Made by a program: the position numbers and the translations under genes. From Populus alba (lineage: Eukaryota; Streptophyta; Magnoliopsida; Malpighiales; Salicaceae): 64,000 bases of DNA. This document shows, piece by piece, positions 43,180 through 54,539 of the stretch (within the stretch, counting starts at the first letter, position 1; every line of letters begins with the position of its first letter). Where the stretch lies: NCBI RefSeq assembly GCF_005239225.2, contig NC_133294.1:23410537-23474536 (forward strand), in the 5' to 3' direction. The notes beneath the pieces are model-generated. The model saw only the letters and a list, made by a program, of their open reading frames with translations. It searched no databases and had not been told where the DNA came from.

Positions 43180-45284
43180 TTAATCTATTTCTTCCACCAC
43201 CTCTCTAACCAAAGGTAAGAAGGCAAAGCTGTGGTTCTCAATTTTCTCCAAAAAGGCATCAGTTTCAGCTAAACTTCAGCGATAGTGAATAATGTCTTCT
43301 CTCACATTTTGAGCATTGTGTCTAATAATCTGAGCATGTGCAGCCGCTTCGTCCATTTGCTCATCCATCTTGGTCATCTTCTTTTATGAGCAACATATTG
43401 GTTTTGTTCAAAGCATCATTATTGGCGTCGATTTTATCCTTGTGTTTTTCCATTGTTGCTAGCTTCTCATCCAAATACTTCACCTTTTCACGTTCCTTGT
43501 CAAGCTTTATCCTCAGAACTTTCATCTCATTCCTCTTAGCCATTAACTCTACCTCTACAGCTTCAACAACTTTTTTCTTACTTTTCTCTCTTGCAAACTC
43601 AGTCAACTTGCTTTCCACCTCCATATATTTCTCACTTAATTCCTCATATTTTCGAATTCTATCCATCAGATCAGCCTGAACTTGTGCAAATTTCTCTCGG
43701 TAATATTCTGCACTTCCTTGACAATTAAGTCAATCTTCAATTCTTCAAGTTCAGAGCAGCTTTGCATCTAGTCCAAACTCAATCCTTTTAGCTCCTTCTC
43801 ACTTTCTTCTCTAGCAATCTTCTCCTCTACTAGATTCAACTCAAGTTTTGATATTCTTGTATCTCTAGACTATATTTGCTCATCTAGAAAGGCTCTCCTT
43901 TTATCCCCTTCAAGCATCATTTCTTCTAACAACGCCTTGTTTTTTTTTTTTTTTACTCTTGCTCAATTCTATCTAAAGCTTTTCCACTTGTCCTCTCAGC
44001 TCTTCTTCACTACTGATCCTTTTCCTTTTACTCGACTCTTTAACAACTTGGAAAGATCTGACCCCCGAGTAAGGCATGGCTGAAGTAGATAAGTCTCTCC
44101 ATCTTGTATATTCTTCACTGGCATTTGGATCCCTTAAACCTTCCATCTCAATGAAAACCAGATGCTTCCAATCTTGTTTGATGATCTCCAAAACTTCTTG
44201 TGTAATGGGATCTTTAAACAAACCAAAGAATTGAGCAATTCCCATAGTCCTCGGAACGAATTGTATGCCCTTAAGTTGTCTTATTAGAAGGGCAGGAGTA
44301 TAACTTACATAACCTGTGATCCCTACCAAAGGCACCCAACATCTTTGCCCATAACTCACTAGGACTCCACTACCGTGACCTATGGGGCTCTCCACTTGAA
44401 ATCACTATCAAGCAAAATTTCTAGTTTGCCTCCCCAACCTTGGTTGTCTAAATCTCCTCATTCTTCTTCTTCCACTATCCTCAATGGTCTTTGGTTGAAC
44501 TACAAAAAATTATTGAAGACAAGCTTTTTCGTCTTAATATGGCTAACCATCTAGATATACAACAACTATATGCAACACATCATTGCTCCTTTTTTGATCC
44601 TTATACAATGGTTAAGTGTCAGGATGGTTTTAGCTAAAATAGCAGGCATTGGATTGATTTGTGTTTTCTCATATTCTACATAAATAATAGTGGCATCCAA
44701 ACTTATTACACCTATTTGGTTTGGGAAAAACATAAGGTCAAACATGCCTAGGGCAATCAATCTCTCCTTTTCTGATCTTGCCTTCTTTTCTAGTTTAATT
44801 TCTAGCATCTTCATTTTAGACTGGTGGCATTCTTCTCCAAAAACAATTCCAAGTTGGAGATTCTGAGCAGCCTTAATAGTTTGGGGATGATCTTGTCAAA
44901 TCTCAAAGGAAAGTAAATCCTACATAGATGGTTTGGAAACTCAGCCAATATCACACATTCCTTCATATTGGGACATAGGTCTATGCTCCTAAAAGAAAAT
45001 CATAAAAAATCCGAATCCTAAAAGTGAACTAGAGCTCACACAACCGAGTTTCAAACTTCTACCTTTGTAATCTCTACCAAACGTCCATATTTCCTAAGAA
45101 ATGTAATCTCATCCACATTCTGGAAGTGAGCTATTAACTTGCTCACCTCATTCACTGTGCAATTCAGATTCTTGATTGGTGATAGCTTCTTAGCATCACT
45201 CCTAAGGCAGTCTCCTTTAGTCAATTATGATAGTTTAGAAATTTTCCCATATTCAATGATTGAAAATTTAGCAATGGTGGCCAT
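43180..45284 (-). pseudogene. ORF1 of the second Ogre/Tat element (no insertion)
   Basis: The minus-strand ATG at 45284 starts 'MATIAKFSIIEYGKIS'. It runs through the DUF7745-like region and the coiled-coil segment ('LDKEREKVKYLDEKLATMEK', 43666-43361) to a stop at 43180. Reading frames are broken many times. At about 44510-44525 it reads 'attattgaagacaagc' without interruption, which is the pre-insertion state of the first copy and proves the TGAAG duplication there. A poly-A run on the minus strand (about 43941-43956) disrupts the coiled coil. Function is unknown. Confidence 0.8.
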
Positions 45285-45845
45285 TTTGTTCACAAGTCCT
45301 GCAATTCAAAATGCTTTGGGGTTAGGCTTGTTTTGATGCAAAAAGATATTATGGAGCATACACCTTAAGGATAGGTTCTAGTTCTTTTATGTGAGACATA
45401 GGGTAGGTCTACTACTTGGTCTCTAAAGAGGGTCTCTTACTGTCCCAGTGATCACCCCTGTAAAGGCAATATGGGGGCTTAGTAGATAGGGGGATGACAC
45501 GTATACCAATCACTACCAGTCTAAGCACTCAGCAAAGAGTTGGGGTTTACACAAACTTAAACCTTGACTCAAGTCATAAGGCAAGCTGTTAGTCCCCCAC
45601 CTAACTTAAAGTTTAATGTGTGTGGTTTAAAAAAGATAATAATAATAAAAGTGATGCATGACAGGATGTAATAAAATCTATATCCATATCCAATATACCA
45701 TGCATGACAGGATATAAAGATGCATTCTAAATCTTTTAATCAAAGTAAACCATTCATAGCAAAAAGAAAACAAAAACCAATAATACATAGCATAAACAAA
45801 AAAACTACCAAGCCTAGTCCAAGGGTCCCCAGTGGAATCATCATC

Positions 45846-48800
45846 CTGTCGTACCCTCTCGAGAGCTCGACGTGAGGTGACCTTTCTTGGATCGGGGGAT
45901 TGATGTTGAGGTCTTTGTTTGTAAAAAAAAAGGAGTTGTCACTTAGTATTATGGTCACTAGAAAACATAACTAGTCTTTTAGAGATTCGAAGGAAAGGGA
46001 CTGGTTGCGTAAATGGAAGGTTTTAGCACCCGTAGTACACCTTACCTAAGGTAAGTTGCTCGGTGTTTGGTTTGCCTTATAATTGCTATGGTGTTGGTGT
46101 TTCCTAATCAGTTTTCCTAGGATGAGTTTGCTATGATGAATGGACTTGGGTTCAAAGTCTAAAAGAAAGAAAAAACCCTTGGCCAATATAGATATGTCTA
46201 TAGTGTGCAAAGGAGAACCGATGCAGATCTCTTAAAATTTGTGTTTGATTTGAAATAAATTTACAACCTATGAATTAAGAGACAACTAAAATAGAAATCT
46301 AAGGAGATTCAATGTGCTTAAAAGCTCATTTTTCCCTTTAGTATTTCAAGTATTTATAACTCGTAAATTGCAAGGAAAAGAAAAGAAAAAACTAAGTTAG
46401 AAATCTAAGAAAATTCAAGGTGTTTTAAAAGCCTATTTTGCCTTAGTATTTCATACTTTTACGACCTAGAAACCGTGGAATCAAAATTTAAAATGTCTCC
46501 AATTATAATTAAGGCTTCTTTCAAGGATGTGCAATTAAATTGTTCTAAATAACATTTTGGGCATAAACCTACTATTATGTTAAAAATGAACAAGTTAGAT
46601 TACTCTTAACAATACTTCAGACATTTACCTTTCATAGGTTTCTTTGCCCTTATATTATTAAGAAAATAATGACTTATTATTCCTAGAAAAGTATTTTGGA
46701 TATTAACCACTTGGGGTTTCTTTATCCAAATATTAAAAGTAAATAATAGCAAATTATTTCGAATAATATTTTGGATATTAACCTCTTTGGGATTTCCTTA
46801 TCAAAATATTAATGGTGAATAAAATTATTCCCACTAATATTTTGGATATTAACCCATTTGGAAGTTCTTTATCCAACTGTTAATGGTGAATAAAGAAGAA
46901 TTCCCCAAAAATATGATTTTTATATTTTTGGAATATTAGCCAATACCCTTTGGAATTTACAAACATGTTGTAAAATCCAAAATGCAAGAAAATAATTTTT
47001 TGTGTTTAAGAAATCCATGCTAAAATACATTTTCTTTTAAACTTTGAATATTTTTTTTAAAGAGAAATGTTTAAAATATGTTAGGGTATTGTTTGTATGC
47101 AACAGACAAGAAAACATTTTTATAATAATCAAAACACAAGCATCACAATAATCACAATTAAAACAACAAACCATCACATATATTTCTAACATTGCAAGAC
47201 TTAAATAGTGCATGTAAAACAAAGCAAGAGGAACTTGACAGAGGAAAAAAAACTTTCCAAAGCCAAATCTCATTAAACAGACTTCGGTCCATCAACTAAA
47301 ACTCAAAACCTAAACATAGCATGACCTATTATTTTCAACATAAAGGAGTAAGTCTGTGTACACATGAAAGTCACAGCTTTGAGCCCAATCTTATAGCAGA
47401 ACCCGTGACTCACGCCCCATTTTCTTAATCTCAGGTATTGCCATAATTGTTTCATGTAAAGGAAAAAACTTGAACAACATGCCTTTGTACCACGTATGTT
47501 AAAGACTATAACTATAGACCAACGACCATCTACCTCCCTTCTCATAGAAACATAAATGAAAATGTGAACCAAACCCCAGCCTTGAATGCAAAAGACACCC
47601 TCTCATGTTTTTCTTTGTGGATAAAAGTAAATCCATGTGGAAGACATTCCTATACAAATCCCAGTCAAGGAGGCACTGAGTAGAGGGAGGAAGGGACAAT
47701 GAAGACCTTTAAAACCCACGGTCTTTCATAGCAATAGAACAAGAAAAGAGCACACAAATTTAACATAAACAGTAATCCAAACTCAAAATCATGGAAGAAA
47801 CAGTGGGCAAGCATAACACTTTTTGTCCAAAGAGAAACTAAATATCTAGAGCAAAAGAAGAAACAGGTTTTGGAATAAAACAAACCACAAAAAGTTTGAA
47901 TATAGCAAGGAAGAAAAAGCTGGAAACTAATACCTGCAGATCCTGCTTGTTTGAATGCAGAAGATGAAGTACAGATAGATAGAAAAGCCTTTACCTTTCT
48001 ACCTCTAAAAACCAAAGAAAGCCTTCCTCTTTTTTATGTTAGGAGTTTTAAAAAACCTTTAGATTTTGTGAACTCTTTTTTGGCAATGTAGGATAGATTG
48101 GAGATAATCTTCCCTCTCATTCTTGTTTTTTTTTTTTTTTTTATGTTTCTCTAACCTCAGCCTTATGCTTGTTCTCTATGTTTTTCTTCACTCTTTCTTT
48201 GCATCTCTCTCTACTTCCCCTCTTTTTTTTTCTTCAACAACTCTTTTATATAGATAAGCAAAAAGTTGGAAACTACCCTAACATCCTCTCATCCCAGTCG
48301 TCGGTGTTAAGGTAAGCAAAGAAATGGCCACGTAATCCAGTGTGGTAGAATTTTTGTCATTTTCGAATCCTATCCCTTTTTTTGTTTCTTCGAGCCCAAC
48401 CAGGTTTCTTCCAATTTCATATGCAATTAAGTTCCTTATTTCAGCAATTTTTTCAACTCAACCCTTGGTCAAGAAAAGTCATTCACATTGGCCCGCAATT
48501 TGTCTTCAAACTTTAAGTATCTTGCAATTAGCTCCCTTGAATCAGACCTGCAAACTTGGGCTAGAATCCTTGTTGCGACAGGATTCTCTGCTTTCACATG
48601 AGATATTCAAATATAAATATCTTGAGCTTCATATATCTAAATCAGGCGATTCAAACACCCAATTTTTTCGACACATACAAAAATACAACTTTCATGAAGG
48701 ATTCAAAGTTATATAAAATCATTTTGAAGAAAAGAATCTGATCGCAATCTGGTTAGTCAAAATGGGTCTCTTGATCTGATTCAGAAACTGATAATGTCGA

Positions 48801-49262
48801 GCATGCCAATATGACTAAGAGTCTGACATAAAAATAGTTATCCCTAGGACCCAATAAAGGTGAAAATCAATTCTTTAACTTGTCATAAATGAAATAATAT
48901 AGTTGGGTTGGTCAGATATTACACGAAACCAAGTCAAAATCAAGGTCGAAGTTGAAACGAGGTTGGTTTACAACAGAATTGTGACAGCAACAGAATCAGT
49001 TTTCAGTACAAATTCTGAGGGATTTTTCTAACCTTAAAGACGAGATAAAAAAGGAATAAATTTAGCATTATAAATAATCCTAATTAGCCTAAGATCTGAC
49101 AATTTCGATAGCAAAGGAGAAGGATAAAGAGAGTAGAAGACGGTTGAAACAGGGTTTGAAAAACATTTCTTTCTTTTCTGCTTTTATCAATTTCCTAGCA
49201 ATTGTGAACTAAAACTCATGCCTTCAATTCAAAAGGGATATACACCATCTTTATTAGCACGT
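45846..49262 (-). repeat. 5' LTR of the second Ogre/Tat element (outer end truncated)
   Basis: Starts TGTCGTACCC on the plus strand, next to a degenerate primer site (45826-45843). It includes the conserved U5 block (45932-45970, 'ggagttgtcacttagtattatggtcacta') and a minus-strand TATA-like CTATATAAAAG at about 48243-48253. The match to the partner LTR stops at 'cacgtg' (49262), about 30 bp short of the expected 5' end. ORFs inside are not conserved. Confidence 0.82.
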
Positions 49263-50119
49263 GATGATTTGATATTGTTGTTGGTTTATTAAATGGGTTG
49301 TGTGGTGAAGAAATTATTTTAGTGATGGATTGATATTGTGGTTGGTTAATTAAATGGGTTGTGTGGTGAAGAAATTATATTAGGGATAAATTGATATTGT
49401 TCTTGGTTAATTAAATGGGTTGTTGGACACCTTGAATTTTTTTCTAAACACTAAATATTTAAATTATCTCCCCGATCAATGAAATTTTATGCGTTATGCT
49501 GATAAAATTTTCTATGATAATTTATTCGATGAATGGGTGGCTGGTGGGCTAGTTATCCTGGTAAGGGACTGGTGCCCTATGAATGGGCAACTGGTGGGCC
49601 AGTTATCCTGGTATGGAACTGATGCCCTGTGAATGGGCATGAACAATTTTATATTTTAGATTATAGATTATGTGATTAGTACTTGGAAGATGAGTTTTAA
49701 ATTTGGAAATTTCTTTATGAATATATATATATATATTAAACGCTCTAATTGACCATGATTATCTTTTACATTATTGTGCAGGTTCATCTCAATATCACAC
49801 ATCCTAATAGCCTTAGTGATTACTCTTATTACTAGTAGCTCTCTTTTGGACATATAAATCAATATTAATAATAAATACTTGTATATTTTTTGAAGGTCAT
49901 TTTGTTGTATATATATGCACTTAAATGGATTAGTCTAATTAAACTTATACTCTAATGTGTAATTATTTTTCTAATTATAATGGTGATATATACATATACA
50001 TGTAAGCAGCGTAGTTAATATCGTTTGTTTAATAATTATACTTAAAAGATTCAATATGGTGGAAGGAGGTACATTAAATTTATAATCTATGATTATGTAT
50101 ATAATTGTTGAGATAATTG

Positions 50120-50160
<41 letters not shown>

Positions 50161-50389
50161 ACATGATCATTCTTTTGGTTGATATGTTGGAGAATGTGAA
50201 ATATTGTTAATTGAGATATGTTGGAGTATAATAAAAACATTGAATTGTGAAAATGGTTTATTAAGAACGGTTGTTGATTTTGTCGATAACTTGGGATAGG
50301 TTAAATTAGAGGAAACCTTGCTGAAATTTTTGTTAAAAAAAAAATCTTGAATTTTCAAATATATTGTTAGAAATTTTGGGGCTGTTACA
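49263..50389 (+). repeat. LTR fragment related to the 4.6-kb LTR
   Basis: Ends 'tttgtcgataacttggga ... ttggggctgttaca', the same end as 20740-25325. It contains a 61-bp repeat in three copies (49271, 49332, 49393: 'gatattgttgttggttaatt...gtgaagaaatta') and a 50-bp repeat (49531, 49581, 49631: 'gaatgggcaactggtggg...') whose units also fold ('cagtt..cctggtatgg.aactg'). An (AT)n run lies at 50130-50156. No primer site follows, and no target duplication is seen. Confidence 0.6.
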
Positions 50390-52205
50390 TTCTCCACTCT
50401 CTGTTGCTACACAATCCGATCCTTCGATAGGTTCTCCTACAGATTTGCAAATTTGTGTCAATCTCTCCTCATATCCTCTCTAGTAGCTCACAGTTTCAGA
50501 TTCTTCTCCACCTAGACCTGTCGCATGTCAGCGTCCCATGGTCATCCATCCCCAGCTACAGAAAACCACCTTGCTCACAACGTCTACAACTAATTTTGCT
50601 GCTCCAATATGTTAGGTAATGTCTCCTCCTGCCTTTGAACCCATTGTTTTTTCTGATGTTGACAGGTATAAGGCTTGGCATGGTGCTATGCGCTAGAAAA
50701 TTTAGGCCTTGCGCTCTTATAACACCTAATCCTTGGTTCCCTTTCATCCTTTGATGAATGTTGTTGGTACTCGATAGGTGTATATGATAAAACATCGTGT
50801 TGATGGCAACATTGAGAGGCATAAGGCGCACCTGGTTGCTAGAGGTTTTACTCAGTAAGAAGGCATTGATTACTCTGAAACTTTCAGTCCTGTTATCAAG
50901 TAGGTTACTGTCAGATTATTCTTCTCCATTGTGGTTTTGTGTAATTAGAAGATTCATTAGGTTGATATCTATAATGTCTTCCTCAATGTTCTTGATGAAG
51001 AAAACTACATGAAACAACCTATAATTTTTGTTGACTCTACCCTTCCTTCTCATATGTGCAGATTGCATAAGTTGTTATATGGTTTAAAACAGCCTCTGCG
51101 AGCTTGGTACACCTGTTTGAGTGATTTTCTGCTCTCTATTGGCTTTCAAGCTTTCAAGGTTAAGACCTCCTTATTTATCTTCTCTATTGGTGCTGATATC
51201 TTTTATCTCCTGGTTTATGTTAATGATATTTTGCTTACGGGTAGCAACTTGACTATGCTTTACTGCTTAATACAGCTGCTAAGCTCAGAGTTTAAGTTTC
51301 GCGACTTAGGCATTGTTCATTATTTCATAAGCATTGGGGTTCAGTCCACCGGTATAGGTATGATGCTACGACAACATAAATATACGCTTGACATCCTTAC
51401 TCGGGCTGGTATGATCTTTTGCAAACCTATTGATATTCATATCTCTACCTCCAAAGCTATTATATTGCCAGATCCTTTGTTTTTTATCCTACACGGTTTC
51501 GTCAAATTATGGGTGCTCTTTAATATTTCACCTTTACGAGACTAGACATCTGTTTTGCTATTAACAGAGTCTATCAATTCATGCATGCTTCTACAGATTC
51601 TTATTGGGTTGCTGCATTTTGCGTTATCTTTAAGATACGGCAACCTATGACTTGCAGTTTCTCTTTTTCATTACATGACTTTACGAATGCAGATTGGGTA
51701 GGTAGTATTAATGATCATAAATTTATGGGTTGTTACCTTGTTTTCTTTGGTCAAACGTCGATTTTGTGAAAATTAGGTAAGCAATGTATAATTGCTCGCT
51801 CCTCTACTGAAGCTAAGTATAAAGCCTTAGCAGACGACACTGCTGAGGTTATTTGACTTCAGTATTTATTGATAGATCTACATATCCCTTCTATTCTGCT
51901 CCTACCATTTAGTGTTTTACTTCTAGTGTTACTTATTTATCTGCGAATTCTAGGGTTGCAAAGAAAGAGATTCAGATTCGTTTTATCTTATCTCAAGATT
52001 AACTTCTTGATGTCTTTACTAAACTACTTTTTACTGCTTCTTCTAAGCTACTTTCTACTGTTTCTTTTACTGCTTTTCGCTTCAAGCTTTCGGTCGATTC
52101 TCCACCCTCGGCTTGAGGGGCATATTTATTATTATATATTACCCTACATATATAAATAAAAAAATAATTAGTTAACTAATAACTTAACCCTCCTACTTTT
52201 TCTCC
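50390..52205 (+). pseudogene. Copia-type pol remnant with LTR stub (plus strand)
   Basis: Broken frames read 'HRVDGNIERHKAHLVARGFT' and 'GIDYSETFSPVIK' (about 50790-50900, RT start), 'LHKLLYGLKQPLRAWY' and 'FYLLVYVNDILLTGSN' (RT core; the usual YVDD is YVND, so an essential Asp is changed), 'EFKFRDLGIVHYF' and the RNase H part 'NADWVGSINDHKFMGCYLVF'. The region before 50790 resembles the integrase-RT linker. It ends with a polypurine-like 'ggcttgaggggcat' (about 52112) and an LTR remnant. The same family lies inverted at 60240-64000. Confidence 0.88.
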
Positions 52206-53320
52206 ATACATTTGAACATAAGAAATAATAATACTGCTGGGTCTGCCCGCGGAGAATCATTTTAACTCTAACTATGATTATTGAATTGAATGATGAATAC
52301 GCAAGGGGGCAAAAAGAGTTATTGGTGGCCGCAAATGATACAAGCTAATACATCCATGATTGTAATAATTGCTTGTGGGCCGGGGTAGAGAGCATGAGTA
52401 GTCTTGAATATATCAAATGATGTAAGCAGTGATAGAAATAGGAAAAGCAAAGGCCAGCAGCAGCAGGAGGTTAAACGTCTGAATCAGATGGAATGCCATA
52501 TATATATATATATCGGATGATTTGATTCTATCTATCAATATTCATGGCCTGCAATGCCATGCGTGCACCAACCCTAGATAGCCCTAGGCAAGCCCTCAGT
52601 AATAATCTTAACTTGAACACGTAACCTAAAAGCTTTTGCTTTTGCTATGCTATGTTAGTGATCATCTTATCAGTGTCAGCTATCAAAAGCGATCCAGCTT
52701 CTAAAAGCTTATTTTGGAATCTTTCTGCCTTTCTGCTAAATTCCACAAGCCTTCCCCTCCCTTCCTTTCATCATGCGATGCCAATTTCCATGTCAAGAGG
52801 TGTGTGTATATATACAATCAAATTTATGGTATATACATATAAATGGGGTACTTATTAAATTCACAGTATACAGTAGCTAGTACTAGCTAAATTGATATGT
52901 AATTAGCAAGTTGATGATGAGAAAGCTGGTGGTCGCATCATATCGATCAAAAAACAATTAATATTATGTGCTAGAATATGGATTATAAGTAGTAGTGGTC
53001 CTTATTGAGAAGTTTAATTTAAAAAGAATCAAATAACCACGTACGAGCAGGACACGAACAAGCAGGAGAGCGAGAGGGTTTTGATCATATATATGGGGTT
53101 GCAGGGTGTTATAGGAGGCAAGAACAGGTTTATTTTTGGAAGTTCGATGATTTTGTTGTTGAGGGGACAAAGGACAGATATTAGGGTTATTAATGGTGCA
53201 GATATGAAAGACAGCGACAGGTATATACGGGTACTTATCGCAGAAAACAAGACAGAAACCTAGCGAGCTCACGCATATATGCATTTGCATTCCCTCTTTA
53301 CAACACACCTGCGTGTGTGT

Positions 53321-53357
<37 letters not shown>

Positions 53358-54080
53358 TGTATGTATAGAGGGAATTTTGGGGAGCAATTGTGGGCTCTCT
53401 CTCTTCATCGTTCGTTTCCAAAAAATAATCAGACAAACTGATGATCAAGTCTTCAGCATCCACGATCCATCCTAGCTACATTTATTTTCCTTAATTAATG
53501 GTAAGAGTGAACACACACACTAAGACAGCAGTATAAATTAGTTAAAAAAACAGCACTCTTAATTAAGTACCTCATGTATATTTGGCTCAATGAAAAGTGA
53601 GGCTAGCATGGATTATCATCATTAAAAATAAAATCAAAACCAGCACCCTAATATTACACGAATTAATTAATTAACAGACAAAGAAAACTCTCTTGGCCAA
53701 GAAGAAGAGAAGCTACTTAATTTGTCAGTGGAAACTGATTGTCGTTTTCCTAGTCAATATAATAATACCTATCTTATCATGCGAATACAAAACATTTAAT
53801 TAATTGGATTAACTGAATCAGTATGTAATTAATTAATTAATCAACAAAGAAAGAAAAAGGTCAGTAGTCCTCAATACCTAAATATAAGACAAATAAATAA
53901 GTAGCCCTCAATACTAATGTATTGATGTATACGAGGACACATTAACAAAGGAAGGAAAAAAAAACCCAAAAATCCCATGTTTCAACGTACGAACGTGTGT
54001 ACATAAACACACATTACAAAAAAAACTATGAGTACTCCACATTTTACTGTTGATTGGATCAATAAAAAATACCTTTTACT
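52206..54080. other. Low-copy non-coding DNA downstream of the LAS-type gene
   Basis: No transposon signature or convincing gene was found. This is the only stretch of ordinary-looking complexity besides the gene itself. It lies 4.3-6.2 kb beyond the 3' end of the LAS-type gene. In Arabidopsis and tomato, LAS/Ls expression depends on a conserved element downstream of the ORF, so this is the best place in the window for a counterpart (inference). Minor content: (AT)n at about 52498-52513 and a (GTAT)n microsatellite at 53327-53367. Confidence 0.4.
53327..53367. repeat. (GTAT)n microsatellite
   Basis: About ten perfect 'gtat' units. It makes long 'YIHT' runs in reverse-frame ORFs, which are not genes. 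Confidence 0.95.
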
Positions 54081-54539
54081 TAAAAAAAATTAAATAATAT
54101 CTTCTAGGTGTATAAAAATATTTTTAATAGAATTAATTTGTTATTATCATATTCATTGAGGTTAAATAAATATTTTTACATTTTAAATAAACAGTGTAAT
54201 GACTTATCCTTAAAAGTTAAAAAAAAAAAATATGAAGCTTTGTATAAGAGTTTTTTGGTATTTTTAAGCTTCAAATGCATGGTAAAATAATTGTATTGTC
54301 CTTACATTTCTAAAAAATAAAACCAACGGATAGTGTCAATTGGATCTTTTCCATATTTTGGGTTATTATTTATTTAAATAAAGAACAATTAGGTCTTTGA
54401 ACATATATAAAAATAATTAAAAATTAAAAAGTTACTAGTGCGTGGGAGGCGTCCACACCATGTCATCATTCATTACGGCGTTGGAAAAGACGTGTTGTTT
54501 TCTACACAGTGGTATGATGCATATCAATGGTGGAGGTAC
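54081..54539. other. A/T-rich intergenic DNA
   Basis: Nothing recognisable apart from A/T-rich sequence. 'gcgtgggaggcgtccacaccatgtc' (about 54440) resembles 'atgacgctttccagtggcataaaattccctttcattgtgtcgttgg' at 56402 only in context: both sit at the start of a poly-T repeat block. Confidence 0.4.

Larger units (their letters stand above)
33760..49262 (-). mobile_element. Second Ogre/Tat-type Ty3 retrotransposon, decayed
   Basis: It has the same order as the first element: 5' LTR (45846-49262, outer end missing), degenerate primer site (45826-45843), ORF1 (43180-45284), gag-protease (39720-42819), pol (36204-39510), 3' UTR with short tandem repeats (34715-35370), polypurine tract (34624-34640) and a partial 3' LTR (33760-34623). 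It is more mutated than the first copy, with many stops and small deletions, but without large insertions in its internal region. That makes it a useful reference for the first copy's breakpoints. Confidence 0.88.

Noticed and set aside
53269..53463. 64-aa minus ORF starting MDAEDLIISLSDYF
   Set aside because: The first 32 residues look gene-like, but the rest is the (GTAT)n microsatellite and no splice donor precedes it; not supported as a gene.
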